The position numbers and the translations under genes were made by a program. DNA of 64,000 nucleotides from Lichina pygmaea (lineage: Eukaryota > Ascomycota > Lichinomycetes > Lichinales > Lichinaceae), in assembly GCA_963422465.1 (NCBI GenBank), contig OY730169.1, positions 5,146,001 through 5,210,000 on the forward strand, read 5' to 3'. The notes under the pieces are model-generated. The model ran no database searches. It was given only the letters and a program-made list of their open reading frames with translations, and had not been told where the DNA came from. The first letter of the stretch is position 1. Each line of letters opens with the position of its first letter. Shown here in pieces: positions 1 through 13,087 of the stretch.

Positions 1-3000
1 GGGCGTCTCCGTCCCCTTCCGACGACTGTCGACATAGTTTTCGAAGCTTGGTCACAAAGGTTCCGACGCCAGCGCGTGTAGCCATGTCGAGCACATGGTC
101 CAGCTTCTCGGGCTGACTCGTGTTGGCGCTGATCGATAGCTTGCCGAGCATGCTTGCCAGGAGCTTCTCTTCTTCTCCTGCACAGTCGCGGTTTTGTTAC
201 TTTACAAACACGGCTCGAGTCGCGGAGAGAGCGAAGGTCTCATGCGGGGTTTGGGGGGGGGAGGGGGCGGTGTTGTTGAAGACCCGGGGGAAAACGAAAA
301 AAGGGACTTACTGTTGCATGCAGTAGAGCACATCCTTTCGAGAACGTCCTCGGCCAGGTCCAGATGCACGTCCGTGTTGACGGCATCCTTCCTCTTGGCA
401 GCGTTGATGGACGGGTCCTCGGCGGGCGTCACGCCGGACACCCTAGCAGCAGTAGCGCCGGCGACAGCGTCGGTCGCGACGACCAGTTTCAAGGGATCGG
501 TCCAGTCGACCAGATGCGCGGCGATGACGTTGAGGCCGACCATGTCGTCGTCGTCGCCGTCGAGGTTCTCGTGCACGACCATCAAGCTGCGCAGGGCGGG
601 GACGGCGACGCGGCGCATGCGCTCCTGGTTCTCGCGGCGCGAGTGGCAGTAGACGGGCAAGAAGTAGGTGAGGGCCTGACGCAGCGCGAGGTTCCCGGCC
701 GTGTCCGGATCGAAGTAGGCGACGACGACGGACTTGACCAGATCGTCGTCCTGGAAGACGCCGCCGAGCATGAGCTTGCAGAGAGCGGTGCAGGCGGCCG
801 ACTGCACGTCGGCCCTATCGGCCGCCTTCAGACCCTTGGCGAACACCTTGAACACCGGCTTGCCGTGCTCGAGCCCGGCGTTCTCGAGCACGATCGAGTT
901 GCCGTGCGCCGTCAGGATGTCGCTGAGGATGTGCAGCGCGTACACCTGCAGCGCGTCGTGGCCCTTGTTGAAGCAGTGTAGGAAGAGCGTCAGGTTCTCC
1001 TCGGCCAGCGTCTAGCCGGGATGACCGTCAGCCGATGGAGACCACGTCGTGGGAGTGGGGGATGAAACCGAACATGGTAACAATCCTTGGGCGAGCTTCG
1101 AGACCAAAAAGACATACCTTATCCAACAGACAGCACAGTCCCAGGCACACGAGACCGCGTTCCCGCAGAGGAGCTTCATGGCTTCGGACGGCGGGCACGA
1201 CGAGGTTGTTCAGCATGCTGACCAGATGCGTGTTCTGCTGCAGCGGGCCCTGCACGTTCTGCAGCATGCACTGCGCGATGTGCAAGCACCTCATGTTGAC
1301 GATGATCTGCTGGATGGCCTTTGCCTCGTCGTCCGCTTCAGACGGCTGCTGCAGCTGCAGCTGCAGCTGGTCGCCCTTCTTCTTACTGCTGCGGTTCCCT
1401 GTCTGCGACAGCACGCTGCTTTGCGTCATCTCAGATCTCGCCGAATGGAAACTATCGTTGTCGTCGTCCCCGGCGTCGTCGGCGGCACCATGCTCGTCGC
1501 CTGCCAGTGTGTCGTGCACCTCCGCCACGGCTTCCAGGACGATGGCACAGAGTTCTCGCTCGGAGGACTCGCTGTCGCCGCAGAGAATGCCGAGCAGCTC
1601 GACGACCAGCGTCGTGGCCTCTTCCGGCAGATCGGGCATGGCCAACGCTTCTCGCATGAGCGCGAACATCTTCCTCCGGCCCGCTTCGTCGGAGTAGTCG
1701 AGCGTCTTGGCAATGTGAAGCAGTTGCTCGACGATGAATTCTTGCTCGATGGCGGCGTCGTCTTCCTCCTCGTTCACCTCGGCAGAACCAGACTCCCCCC
1801 CTTGCGCCGATGTCGATGGCGCTTCTCGCTTCCTCTGCATCAGCGTGTTGATGTGCCGGTGCAGATAATAGGCAAGCCTGCTGACCTCGGGGATCCTCTC
1901 GTCGACGAGGCCGTCCAGTCGTCCGTTGCTGTACAGGCGACAGTAGTCGTTAAAGGTGCGGGCCATGAAAGCCGACTCGGCACATAGATCCTCCCAGAAC
2001 GAGTCTTCGAAGGTGACCGTCTCTCTGTAGTCTGCACGACCCTCCCAGAAGCCTCTCATGGCCTCGAGCGCGACGCCGTCTTCGGCTCCAGCGTTGACCA
2101 CGTCGATACGCTCGAGCAGCTCGAGGAGAGCATCGACGCTCGGAGGCCTTGAGCCGGCAGCCTCTGCCGTGCTCCCGTCAGCGCTCTTCCCCACGCCGCC
2201 TCGTGTGCCCGCGCAATCCTCGATCCATATCTCGCGGAACAGCTTCGCGGTGGCCTTGCGGACATGTTCGTCGCGGTCTCTAAGACCCCACCGCAGCAAC
2301 TTCTCGCGCATCGAGAGGGACAGATGGCGAAAGTCCCCGAATGCCGGCAGCAACCTCGAGTACAACGCTCGCCTGATGGCGCCGTCCTGGTCGCGTGACC
2401 GCTCGAGCAAGAACGGTAGAGTCGCAGGCGTGAGCGGCATGTTCAGCAGCAACGACCGCCGCACGTCGGCGCTGGGATCGTGCTGAAGCACCTTCAGAAG
2501 CCGCTCGAGCAGACCGCCCTGATCGTCGTCGTCGTCGTCCCGCTCCTCGTCCTCGTCGCCGTCGATCTCGTTTCCGGCCAAGCGGCCGAGGCCAAGCACA
2601 GCTTGTACGCGAACCATGGCTTCCTTGTCCCTCAGACGCTTCAGCAGGCCCAGCCGGATCGATTGGAACAGATCGTCGTCGATGGAATCCACGGAGTTGA
2701 CGACGTGCGAGATGATCTGCGTGGCTCGGTACCGGACCTGCTTTTCTTTGGACGAGAGCAAGGACAGCAGCGTCGACAAGATCCGTGACGTCAGTCTCGC
2801 ACTTGGCGTATCCGAATAGGCATCCTCGGTCTCGCCCGACATGGCGTTCTGCGCTACGCCGACCAGAGCGGCGTCCTTGTCGCTCGCGTGCCTCAGGAAT
2901 AGACCTAGAAATCTGACGATCCGGTCTCCCACAGCTTCCGATTTCTTGACTCCCATGACACGAGTGACGCATCGTTCAACCTCGTCATTGAACTGCTGTT

Positions 3001-3355
3001 CGTCGAAGTGGTCGTCCGTCGCGTTCGAGGATTCCGCCGTTGCCTTCGTCTTCTTGCTCCTCTCCGCGCTGCTCGACGGCTCGTAGCAGCATCCCTCCTG
3101 GATGCGCCGGAGGTTATTCGCAAGCTTCCTGTGCGACGCCGTCGTGTGTTGGCAATCGGCGAATATTCGGCAGACCTTGAGTCGCAGCTGAGAGGGTGGT
3201 GTGGTGTCTTCTGCGCTATCGACACCACCAACCTGTCCTGTATGGTCCACGCTCGATTCCTGAGTATTGTCGGTAGCCTGGGTGGACGACTTTCGCGACG
3301 CAGCAGTCGCTGTCGACGGACGCAACGCGCTCCGGGCAGATACTCGCCCTGGCAT
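1..3355 (-). CDS. cnd3: Condensin complex subunit 3 (HEAT-repeat Cnd3/Ycg1/CAP-G), 3' end outside window
   Basis: Exons read on the minus strand: 3355-1118, 1011-312 and 177 to beyond position 1; introns 1012-1117 (GTATGT..CTAG) and 178-311 (GTAAGT..GCAG) keep the frame. At least 1,038 residues are visible. The product is the HEAT-repeat, non-SMC subunit of condensin, which binds DNA and compacts mitotic chromosomes together with Smc2/Smc4 and the kleisin. Visible support: paired-helix HEAT-like repeats from about residue 190 to 420, including the block KEKQVRYRATQIISHVVNSV; an acidic linker (GDEDEERDDDDDD); and a C-terminal part beginning TLAEENLTLFLHCFNKGHD that fits the Cnd3 C-terminal domain. 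The start is the ATG at 3355, followed by a Ser/Thr/Ala-rich tail typical of these N termini. It diverges from the cysteine synthase gene 260 bp away. The second intron carries a G/C homopolymer tract. Family call firm; exact C terminus not visible. Confidence 0.87.
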
Positions 3356-3615
3356 TTCGTAGTCTTAGATGCCTCCAATTGCTCGATCAGTGGACTCGCC
3401 GTATGGAGACGTACGGTACGTAATGTGACGTTCGGCCGCGACAGGCAAAACATAAACAAACCAGCCCATACGGTACCGGTACCGCGCTAAGATAACATCC
3501 ACGTGACAGCCACGATAAGCATCACGTGCTTGGATGCTTGCGATAATCTCACGCCATCTGTTTGCTGGTAAGATGCAGCCAGTGGGGCAACTACACGAGC
3601 ATTGGCCGGACAGGG
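3356..3615. promoter_or_regulatory. Short shared divergent promoter region
   Basis: This 260-bp spacer separates the start codons of the condensin gene (minus) and the cysteine synthase gene (plus), so both 5' regions must lie in it. A GGTACCGGTACC-like palindromic stretch sits near 3472-3486 and CACGTG-type hexamers (E-box/CBF1-like) lie near 3500 and 3522. CACGTG is the binding site of Cbf1/CbfA-type factors, which in yeast control sulfur genes; a role here is inference only. Confidence 0.4.
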
Positions 3616-4835
3616 ATGTTGTATAGGGGTGCACGATGGTTGTCGACGTCGGCCAGACGCTGGGCCGCAGAGAGCGTGGCGGACGTGGAGCGGGCGAATC
3701 GATATGGCATTGCGGTATCGAAGGTGCAAGGCGTTGTCGATAGCTTTACTGGGGGTAATGTGCTGTCCTTCCACTCCTTTGGCGTCGACTTTCGACTTGC
3801 AATGGAGCCGAGGACTCTGCGCTGACGAATTTTGCAGCAATCGGCAACACTCCGATGGTGCGTCTCAAGCGGCTCTCGGAACAGACGTCGTGCAAGGTGC
3901 TGGGCAAGGCCGAGTTCATGAACCCGGGCGGGTCGGTGAAGGACCGGGCGGCGCTGTATGTGGTCCGCGACGCCGAGGAGCGCGGCATGTTACGGCCAGG
4001 CGGCACGGTCGTCGAGGGAACGGCGGGGAACACGGGCATAGGGCTGGCGCATGTGTGTCGGTCGAAGGGGTATCGGCTGGTGATCTACATGCCGAACACA
4101 CAATCGCAGGGGAAGATTGACCTCTTGCGGCTGCTGGGCGCCGAGGTGCACCCGGTGCCGGCGGTGCCGTACGAGAACCCGCAGAACTACAATCACCAGG
4201 CGAAGAGGCACGCCGAGAGGACGCCCAACGCAGTGTGGACGGATCAATTCGACAACGTGGCCAACCGGCGCGCCCACATCGAGACGACGGGGCCGGAGAT
4301 CTGGGCGCAGACGAACGGCACGGTCGACGCCTTCACTTGCGCGACGGGCACCGCGGGGACGCTGGCCGGCGTCACGCGGTATCTGAAGACGGTGTCGGAC
4401 GGGCGGGTCAAGACGTTCCTGGCAGACCCGCCGGGGAGCGTGCTTCACAGCTACATGTCGTCGGGCGGGAAGCTGGTGGAGCGGCAGGGGTCGTCCATCA
4501 CCGAGGGTATCGGGCAGGGCCGGATCACGGAGAACCTGAAGCCGGACCTGGACCTCGTGGACGGGTCGCTGCACATCGCCGACGCCAAGAGCATCGAGAT
4601 GGTGTACCGCTGTCTCGACGAGGAGGGCCTGTACCTCGGCGCGAGCTCGGCCCTCAACGTCGTCGCCGCCAAGGAGGTCGCCGAGAGGGTTGGGCCCGGC
4701 CACACCGTCGTCACCGTGCTCTGCGACGGCGCCTACCGCTACGCAGACCGGCTCTTCTCGCGCACGTGGCTCGAGCAGAAGGGCTTGCTCGGCGCCATCC
4801 CAGCCCATCTGGACAAGTACATTGTGCTTCCGTAG
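3616..4835 (+). CDS. Cysteine synthase, fungal mitochondrial-type (PLP-dependent, cysteine synthase 2 group)
   Basis: Exons 3616-3754 and 3838-4835; intron 3755-3837 splits the conserved [14 protein letters not shown] block. 378 residues. It is a PLP fold-type II enzyme that would make cysteine from an activated serine (O-acetylserine in most relatives) and sulfide. The PLP lysine is in [11 protein letters not shown] (about K81), the substrate/cofactor loop is GTAGNTG (about 107-113), and the phosphate-binding loop is GTAGT (about 217-221). The N terminus, [16 protein letters not shown], is rich in Arg/Ser and lacks acids, as in a mitochondrial presequence. The long C-terminal half ending in YIVLP matches the Ygr012w/Mcy1-like group rather than the shorter bacterial CysK. 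A TTG-containing open frame extends upstream, but 3616 is the first ATG in frame. It runs divergently from condensin and converges with the TRK gene. Confidence 0.88.
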
Positions 4836-4937
4836 CACTTTTGTAATATCCTCGAATGTGAAACTACATTTGCTCTGATCCACGCTGTTCTGCTGCTATC
4901 ATTACTGTTACCGTCATCATCATCATTACACTTTCAA

Positions 4938-4975
<38 letters not shown>

Positions 4976-5725
4976 GCACACAGCAACCACCATCACAACC
5001 ATACTCTCATCTCTGAAACAGCATCAAAAAAAACTCAACATGATCAATGATCAACAACAACACTATCAATGATCAACAACAACACTACTCTACACCAAGA
5101 GTACCACTGACAACTACCCTCCCACCCCAGTATTGGCTAATAAGCACTCGAAACTACCACTATACTGTACAAGGAACAGCTATGATTATCGTATAGTGAT
5201 GCATCACCATTGCTGTTGCCAGGGAAAAAGAAAGAGAAAGGGAGAAGGAGGGGGATAAGAGGTGGAATACCGTTCTAGGCACTGGTTCGTTCAAGCCCTC
5301 AATCAGCAATTTACATCCATGTATGTACACTGTACTGTACAAGGGATGATCCCCCCCCATAGTCATGAGCAAATCACGCAGGGAAGACAAGTTCAGTTGA
5401 ATCAGACATGTACCTAGCTAGCCCTTTGTGCAATGCGTTATGATATTGATGCTTCGAGAGATGGGCCGCCTGTTGCTTCTAGTCTGAATGCAAGTACGTA
5501 AGATGTAGTAGACTGGTCTAGCCTCCCGAGAGAAAAATTGAGTTCGTTGAAAAAACCACCTGCCCAAGAAAATAGTAATGATGAAATCTCTAATGGTAAG
5601 AAGACAAGAGCGATGTACGTAATGTAGAGCGATCTAAGAGCGATGGAGCAAGGATGGAATTACAAATATCAGGTCACGAAAAGAGAAGAAGAAGAAGAAG
5701 AAGAAGAAGAAGAAGAAGAAAGAGG
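4836..5725. other. Convergent intergenic region with microsatellites
   Basis: No gene seen. It lies between the 3' ends of the cysteine synthase and TRK genes. It contains a (CT)n tract at about 4942-4973, a direct repeat of TGATCAACAACAACACTA around 5046-5085, and a (GAA)n tract at about 5685-5720 ending next to the TRK stop codon. These are likely 3' UTR and spacer. Confidence 0.7.
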
Positions 5726-8700
5726 TCAGCTCGGCTTGGTCTTGTCGCCGGCGATCGATGGCGGTTTGGGAGCCGTCGCCGAACCATTACCACTGACCGC
5801 CGGAGCAACAGCCGAGACCGTGTCAAGACCAGCAGCCTCCATGTTGGAGAGGTTCGAGTTCCGGCGGGCCAGTCGGTTTCGCGCATCGACTTCTTCTTTG
5901 TGATGCAGGGATTCGCTGGGAAGGAGGATCTGAAGTTGATCATAGCATAATACTATCAGCACAGAGGGTTGCAGAGAGGAGGAAGATTAACGCCCAGAGC
6001 CTCGTCCCGAGAGAATCGCTGAATATGGCCTTTTGCTAGGATGATGAAGATGACGAAACTCACCGCACGGTCGAGATTGTAGGGCAGTCCTCGATGTCTG
6101 CCACGGATCTGCATCGCCACGATGACCAGCTTGCTGAGCGTCCTGAATTCGGCCGAGAAAGAGGCGTTGATGGTCGGGTACCCGAGCGACAGCCCGACAT
6201 TGCCGTACGCGGACATGACTTCGAAGAGGACCGAGAAGGTCGTGAAAGCCTATTCCAGTCAGACAAGCCGGGCAAACCACTCCCCCCCCCCCAAGAAAAG
6301 TCGGTCAAAGGGGATGCCGAGGGAATCATCACGTACGAAATCGTCCTTGTTCTCGATCCGGTTCCCCTCGATGATGGAGATTAGGAAGAGTCCCAGGAAG
6401 ATGTACCAGAGGTCGAAGCTCAGCTGCTTACGCAGATGGGCACCCGTATAGCTAGGCTCCTTGTCGATGGGGTTGTCGTCCTCGGACTGAGCGTAGATGC
6501 CCAAGCTCCTCTCCTCGTAGACGTTGGTCTTCCGGATCGAGATGGCAATCGGAAAGACGGAAATGTACATCATGACCATGTAAGAGACCTGTATGGCCGG
6601 ATGCAAGTCCGCGATGCCGATGCAAGTCAACCCGGCCGTACGCGTGGCCGTGGCCTGGAAAAGACCATCCATGAATCGGACTCCCACCGGCAGGCTTTTG
6701 ACCACCTCCGCTTGCAACTAGGTCTGTCGTTGGCAAGAAGGCTCGGGAAGAGGTGACGACGGGGAAGTATCGAGCACTTACGTCGAGCGTGAGAAAGAGG
6801 ATGACGTCGACGCCGTTCAGGATGACGAGAACCCAGAAGAGCCACCAGGTCGTGTCGCCGGGGAACAACAGCGTAAAGCAACGCCGCGGGTGATCGAGCA
6901 AGAACCTCAGCTCCTCCCAGAGCTGGGCCGTAGCCGGCACGACGAGGGAGGCGATCCAGATGACCAGCCGGAGCATGCACGGGAAGCCGGTGTTGCCGAT
7001 GATGATGAGGAAGCTCCCGAGCAGCATCGGCAGGACGGCCCTCTGGAAGGAGATCATGGAATCGGCCGTGATCGCATATCCGAGGTTCTGGAACATGGTT
7101 GCCGGCGTGAAGACGCCCCTAGGGGATTCCATGGGTGTGGTCAGATAGAGACTGGGCCCCCATCCTCGACCGCGCTCTGTGCTCGCGCGTGAGGGGCGGG
7201 GAGAAAGACTCACCACCAGCCCCGGGATTGGCCGTTCCTGTCCACCACGGGCCCGTACTCGTCGGACCTGACGATCCAGGGGAGCAAGCACACGACGCCC
7301 AGCAGGTTGAAGAAAGCGATGTAGCCCACGAGGATGCCGGCCAGGGTCTTCAGCGCCCGGTACTCGATGCCGCCGAGCTCCTCGCGCTGGTCCTCGGTGA
7401 GATCGACAAAGGCCGAGTTGCGTCCCACGGTGGGGGTCCAGCTGAGATAGGGCATCGGATCCCGACTGGTCGTCTGGCGAAGGCTCAAGGACGTGGCGAC
7501 CCGGGTCGGCGCCGAGGTGATGCTGCGGCCCGCAGACGGCGCCGCCAGGGAGGACCGCCGGCGCAACCTGAGGCCGAGCAGGTGGCCACGGTCGGCCGTC
7601 TTGACCCGGGGCGAGATGGTCTCGTCGATGGTGACGCTGCGCTTCGGCGGGCGACCGTCCAGGTTCGGCTCGACCGCATCGGGGCCCTGGGTAACGGGCT
7701 CGGCGGCGGCGGTGCGCTGCTTGGTCAGCTCGGCGCCTTCATCGCCCTCCGGCAGCGCCTCGGGCTTCTCGCCGCGATCGAACTCCCTGGGCCCGGGAAT
7801 GCGCAGCGTGCTCTTGTCCTTCGGATTACGTTGGTTCTCGAGCAGCGCGATGTGATGCTCGGCGGGTAGGGCCACGGGCAAGCGAGGAAGACCGGCCAGA
7901 TGTGCGTCGTTAGCCACGACCTCGTCGGCGAAGACGATGTCGCGGCGGAAGGGGGCGGCGGGCCGACCGGTGGGCGAAACAGACAGCTCGGGGACGGTCT
8001 CTCCATCCGCTCGGCTGCCCGCGCCCGCCGTGCTCGACGACGCTGCGGACGTGCCCGCGCCCTCGCCCGCGCCCTCGCCCGCGCCCGTGCCCGCACCCAG
8101 CTCGTCCTTGGATTTCCTCCTCCCCGACTCGGTGCCCATCTCGATCTCCATCGGCGCGTTCGCGGAGCCGTCGAGCTGCGAATCCTGTCCTCGGTGTGGA
8201 GCCGGCACATCTCGTCCACGAAGACCGCGCTCTTCCCGTTCCAGGTCGCGTTCATCCTTCGACTCAGACCTCGTGCGGGAGCCAAGGCGTCGGCGTCGGC
8301 GCACATCGTTGGCGATGTTCTGGAAACGCTTCTCGAACCAATACAGCCGGACGAAGACAACGAACGAGTTGACGGGCATGGGGTTCGCGATGAGCGCAAT
8401 GATGTAGAGAGCCACCTGAACACGTCTGAGCATCTGGCCGGCGCAATCGGACACGCAATGGCGAAGACATACCTGTTGAAACGTTTTGATATTGTTGAGG
8501 TCGATGCTAGAAGATCCAGTAGTCAGATCAACGATGGCGCACCCGGCACGAGGGATGGCACTCACGTGTTAAGCCCGCTCTGCGTCGTCGCACCGCTGGC
8601 GAAGAAGAGCGCATCGACGTACGGTATCCCGCCGGTGGCGAAGATGACGATGGAGCCAACGACAATACATGAAATGATGTAGATATCTGAGGAACGGAGC

Positions 8701-8874
8701 GCAGCGTCAGTCTCCGCACGACTTCCCTGTAGATGGCCAGGGCGCTTGAGCTGGGTTCCGTCATGCGTCTCACTCACAGTGCAAGGTGAGGAAATTGAGC
8801 TTCGACCACTGACGGACAGCGCCAGGGTAGCGCTCGCGAACCCAGGTCCACACCTGAATCCACGGTCCAAACAT
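5726..8874 (-). CDS. trk1: TRK-family potassium transporter
   Basis: Eight exons on the minus strand: 8874-8778, 8686-8566, 8506-8473, 8415-7214, 7118-6782, 6717-6337, 6249-6064, 5929-5726; 853 residues in frame throughout. It is a plasma-membrane high-affinity K+ uptake protein of the fungal TRK family. The four pore-loop regions are visible: ATTQSGLNT, NLGYAITADSM, TATRTAGLTCIGIADL and AYGNVGLSLGYP, each with the filter glycine. The conserved VRLYWFEKRFQ and RNSAFVDLTEDQREELGGIEY blocks flank a long hydrophilic loop (about residues 105-390) that includes RDIVFADEV, as in fungal relatives. That loop carries a low-complexity GA/GE repeat. The ATG at 8874 follows an in-frame stop and is the only start compatible with the first membrane helix. 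Intron 6250-6336 holds an 11-nt C run. Confidence 0.93.
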
Positions 8875-9015
8875 CTCGTCCGTGACTCTCCAACTGGCGC
8901 AGTCCAGGGCTATGCTGTCATGTTATAACCACGAGGGTCGACGACGGACCCCTGGAGACTCCGACGACTCCCAAGGGACGGGAGGTGTTTCGACTTGACC
9001 GGCGAAGAGTTCCCC

Positions 9016-9039
9016 GGGGGGGGGGGGGGGGGGGGGGGG
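9016..9039. repeat. Poly-G tract (24 nt)
   Basis: An uninterrupted run of G about 140 bp upstream of the trk1 start, on the strand opposite the gene. It is one of at least eight comparable tracts in this window. Confidence 0.9.
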
Positions 9040-9944
9040 ATCTCCTCGACCGGAAGAATAATATGCGAGCCCAACGACCGTTGTCGTCCTACTTTGGCAC
9101 GATGGGCGGCCTGTGTCCTGTCAAGCAATCGAAGACGACAGACGATGTCGGCACCGGTGACATGTTGCACAACGACGAAGGATATTTGCGGCAAAGTCTC
9201 GTGGAAGGAACAATTGGCTGGGGGTCGTCTTCGAGAACTGACGGAGCGGAGAGGAGGGAGAGAGTTTTGACGGGCCTCAGGACGGTTGGATATCGGTGGT
9301 TAACAAACGCGACAAGGTGGGTACTTTTCTCAAGGGCGCAAGCAATTGTCACATGCCAATTGTAACAGCGATATATTGGGTGAGCGTTTGCTTGAAAAAA
9401 GGGAGCCAAGTCAGCCGACTACCAACGTAGGAGAGTCTGTACGAAGGGCACAATATTACGACTTGGAGGTGAGTATCCAAAACAATAGCTTCAAACGACC
9501 GAAGAAAACTCCCCTCGGCTGGTCGCCCAGCCGAACAGGAACAATGGAGCAATACCCCCGGCCAAAACACGGACAATACATTTCTAGCCTGCAAAAACAA
9601 CAGGACCTCAGATGTATCTTCTCGGAAGAGTGGAGGGGTCCTCCCCCCCCCGCGCGGAACGGGAATCACCTGCATGGAACAGGGCCCCATATGGGCTTCG
9701 CCACAGTCGTTCCACTTCTCGGCTGGTCCGATCGCCGATGAGGCTAGTACAGGACAGGAGCGCAGCGCGTGTCACAATGTGCACAGACAGACGGAAGCTT
9801 ACTAAGCCTCCCTCGTCCGACAACATTACTTCCGTGCATGAGCAGTGTCTGATTGGTCCAGATCTTGATTAGCTAAGAATATTGTAGGGATGAAAACTTT
9901 TGATGATGAAGGTACTTCCACTTGAATCTCTTCAAGAAAATGCT

Positions 9945-10290
9945 CTACGGAAGTACGGAGTACGTTACGTACTATCAAGAGTCTTGACGTGAAGCAATAA
10001 ATCTGCGGTTTCTGTGCCATACCGTAGCTCGCCACGTAGTACTTCCGTACGTACTGTACGTATTACCCCGTACGCACGGTACCTATGTACCTTCGTACTG
10101 TACCGTACCTCCGTACTTCGTCGACTGTCTCTGAGCTGCAAGTACGGCACGCTACGGACCCGTGGATCTCAATAGATACTCCAATTGACAGATCAATCAG
10201 CGATCTTGATCATCTTTGAATACCTAGCCTGTACTCCGTACGTACGTATCTATGTACGATATGTACGTATGTACTTCACTCTCATTCCAG
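9945..10290. repeat. GTAC-palindrome-rich block
   Basis: Dense overlapping GTAC units and longer inverted motifs (for example GGAAGTACGGAGTACG near 9950 and CGTACGTACTGTACGTA near 10048). The block can fold on itself at many registers. There is no coding content. Confidence 0.75.
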
Positions 10291-11094
10291 CCAATACACA
10301 GAGCATCGAACAGAAGAGATGTAGACAAGGAAACATGTATGCCATGTGTCAGCGGATTGCCCTTGTGCATGGTTTTAGAGTGTGGAGCGGGTAGTCTGTG
10401 AAGATAATCTGCTGTGTTGGAGACATTATCTCCATTGAATGCCATGTGTAATGTGATACGGCTTGTAATCAAAAAGAACAGAAAATATAGAAAAAGGGAA
10501 GAGAGAGAGAGAGAGAGATACGCCTGTACATCAGGTATGAGGAGAGGAGCCGGGGGGGAGGGGAAAGTAATAGCTGTGCTGTGATATGAATGGTCAAAGC
10601 AAAAATCAAGCAAGTCGAGAAACGATGCGTGGGCAACAAAAAACCAGACGCTAATGTCGCCGTGTTTCATTCTTCTGATATGCTACTGCTGCGAAAACCT
10701 GCAAAACCAAGCCTTTCCTTGGATCATCCGGGGCGGGAGCGATATGGAAAAGACCACCCGGCGCAAGAGATGTAAGAGCACCCGGAGGAAGCGATATGTA
10801 AGAGAGATGGACAGCGGTCCCGACGCCCAAAAAATGCGCAGTGGAAAAACAAGGAAAGAGACGATGCCCCGGATGGGCAGAGTTTACCCGATGCTGAGCT
10901 GAGCTGACCGGACCTGACCTGACAAAAAAGGGGACTTGGAGAAGTACGAGATAAAGCGCATGATGAGGATGGTGATCCTCTGGGGTGGAGTCCCGGGTGG
11001 ACAGCACTACGATTGATCGCTGTCGGTGCTACTGCTGTATCTTTGGAGTGGCGGCTCCGAGGCAGCTGACCAGCTGTTTTTGGATGATGCCCTG

Positions 11095-11372
11095 TCAGCG
11101 ATCGGATCTAGAATGTAATCGAGGGAGGGACGTAGGAGCGTCGAACGTACATAAGCACTCGGGTGTCGTCCCCACACGAGGCGAACATGGTCGGATTCAC
11201 CGGGTTCCAGGCGATGCCGTTCACGCATCCGCCTGAGTGAGCTTCCAACTTCTCGACCAACGTTCCGTTTTCCCGGTGCCATATGAGAATGTGGGAATCT
11301 AGAGCCTCGATCAGTCTTGGCGACGCCGACGCTGGGTTGACTGCGCGCGCGCGTTGAGGCTAGGGGAAGGGA

Positions 11373-11403
<31 letters not shown>

Positions 11404-13052
11404 AGGGTCGACGAGGGCGAGGACGAGGACGAGGACGAGGACGGGAAACCGAGACAAGCCGCACCTTCACTGCCGCTAACGACAAAGTTCTCGCCAGCGC
11501 CGCCGAAGCTGCTCCGGATGACGTACGTGGTTTGCTTCTGGCCACAGAACCGTCGAACGACGTCGGCCGTATCCATGTCGATCAGCTGGATCTCCTTGCC
11601 TACGTTGACGAGCATGTGCTGACAGTCGCGGCTGACGGTGAGACAGGTCAGCTCTTCCATGGTCGGGATCGTGTATTCGATCTCGCGCGTCCGGAAGTCG
11701 TAGACGTGTATCTTCTTGTCCATCGAGATGGCCACCAGCCGTCGACCGTCGGCCGTGACGCAACAATGTCGCACCCGAAAGTTGCCCGCCCAGGTGTGGA
11801 TCTCGCTGCCGTTCAGGTTCCATAGGCCCATCGGCGTCTGTCGATCGAGGGATCCGGTGACGAAGCTGTTGCCGTCCGGCGACCACGCACACGACGTGAC
11901 TGGCTCAGTATGTTTCTCGACAATCGCCAGACAGACCCCGATCTGCTGTCGTGGTCAGAAGACGGGCACCGAGAAGCTCGAACCGGACCGAGACCGCGCT
12001 CGACACGCAGAGAGACATCCCAAACGAGGAGGGAAAGACTGGGGGGAGGGGGGGGGGGGGGGGGGGGGGGAGTGCGAACTAACCTCGACGTCCCAAACGC
12101 GAGCCGTGTGGTCCTGGCTTGAGCTGAGGAGCTTCTTGTCGTCGGGGCTCCAGGCGATGTGGATGACACCATCGCTGCCGTGGTTCAGTGCGTGGCGTAT
12201 GTTGAAGAAAGGAACGTCGTAGATGATGACCCTGCCGTCACGTGCCGCCGTGGCCAGACGCGACCCGTCGTTCGAGAACTGCAGGTACCAGACCTCGTCC
12301 GCCTGCTCATCGAGCCGCAGCGCCGACCGCAGCGGGAAGTGACTTCTATCGCAAGCGTGATCGAAATAGAGGGACGGAGGCACGGTGGTGTTGTGATACA
12401 GACAGTTTGTGATCTGGTTCTGCTTCACCTTGTGCAGCAAGATCGCAAGGCGCCGCTCGGGGATCATGACCGAGGGAGATATCGACGCTAGGGGACGACG
12501 TTCCCAGGAAGGCATCAGCGAGGCTGCGCGACCAGGGCAAGACTTGACGTCGTTCGAAGCCCGCGGCGCATCGCGGCTACGAAACACTCACCGGACAGGT
12601 CCGAGAGCAGATTTCGGCGCGATCGACCTGCGGCGCCGTCCCAGCTGGCCTGCGACTTGAGATCCTCGGCGGACTGGCACATCATCATGCTACACTCCCC
12701 AGTCAACAAGCGCTTTCTTTCCGCAAGCTTTTGCGGATTGCAACGTGGGCTGCGGGGGCAGCGCGCCCGGAGCAAGGGAAAACGGAAAGGTCCCGACCTT
12801 GACAGGGCATGCAGTCGACTGATATCCTTGTGAAGCGGGGTCAATTCCTGGCGCAACACCATCAGGGCCTTGCTGAGATTCCGGTCCTCGAGCAGTTCCA
12901 AGTATTTCTGCTGTCGGATCGCGAAGAGCATCTCCTTCTTGTCGGCACCGTCCGCCAGAACGATGTCAACGCGCTGGAGGCCGTGGTCGTGGTCGTGATC
13001 GTGGTCTCGGCCTCGGTCTTCGTCTTGGTCTTGGTCGTGGTCGGTATCGTGT

Positions 13053-13087
<35 letters not shown>

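Larger units (their letters stand above)
8875..11094. other. Intergenic region between trk1 and gid7; no gene seen
   Basis: About 2.2 kb with only short unconvincing open frames. It holds a 24-nt G run at 9016-9039, a GTAC-rich block at about 9945-10290 and a short (GA)n tract near 10505-10525. The trk1 promoter should lie at its left end and the gid7 3' UTR at its right end. Confidence 0.6.
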
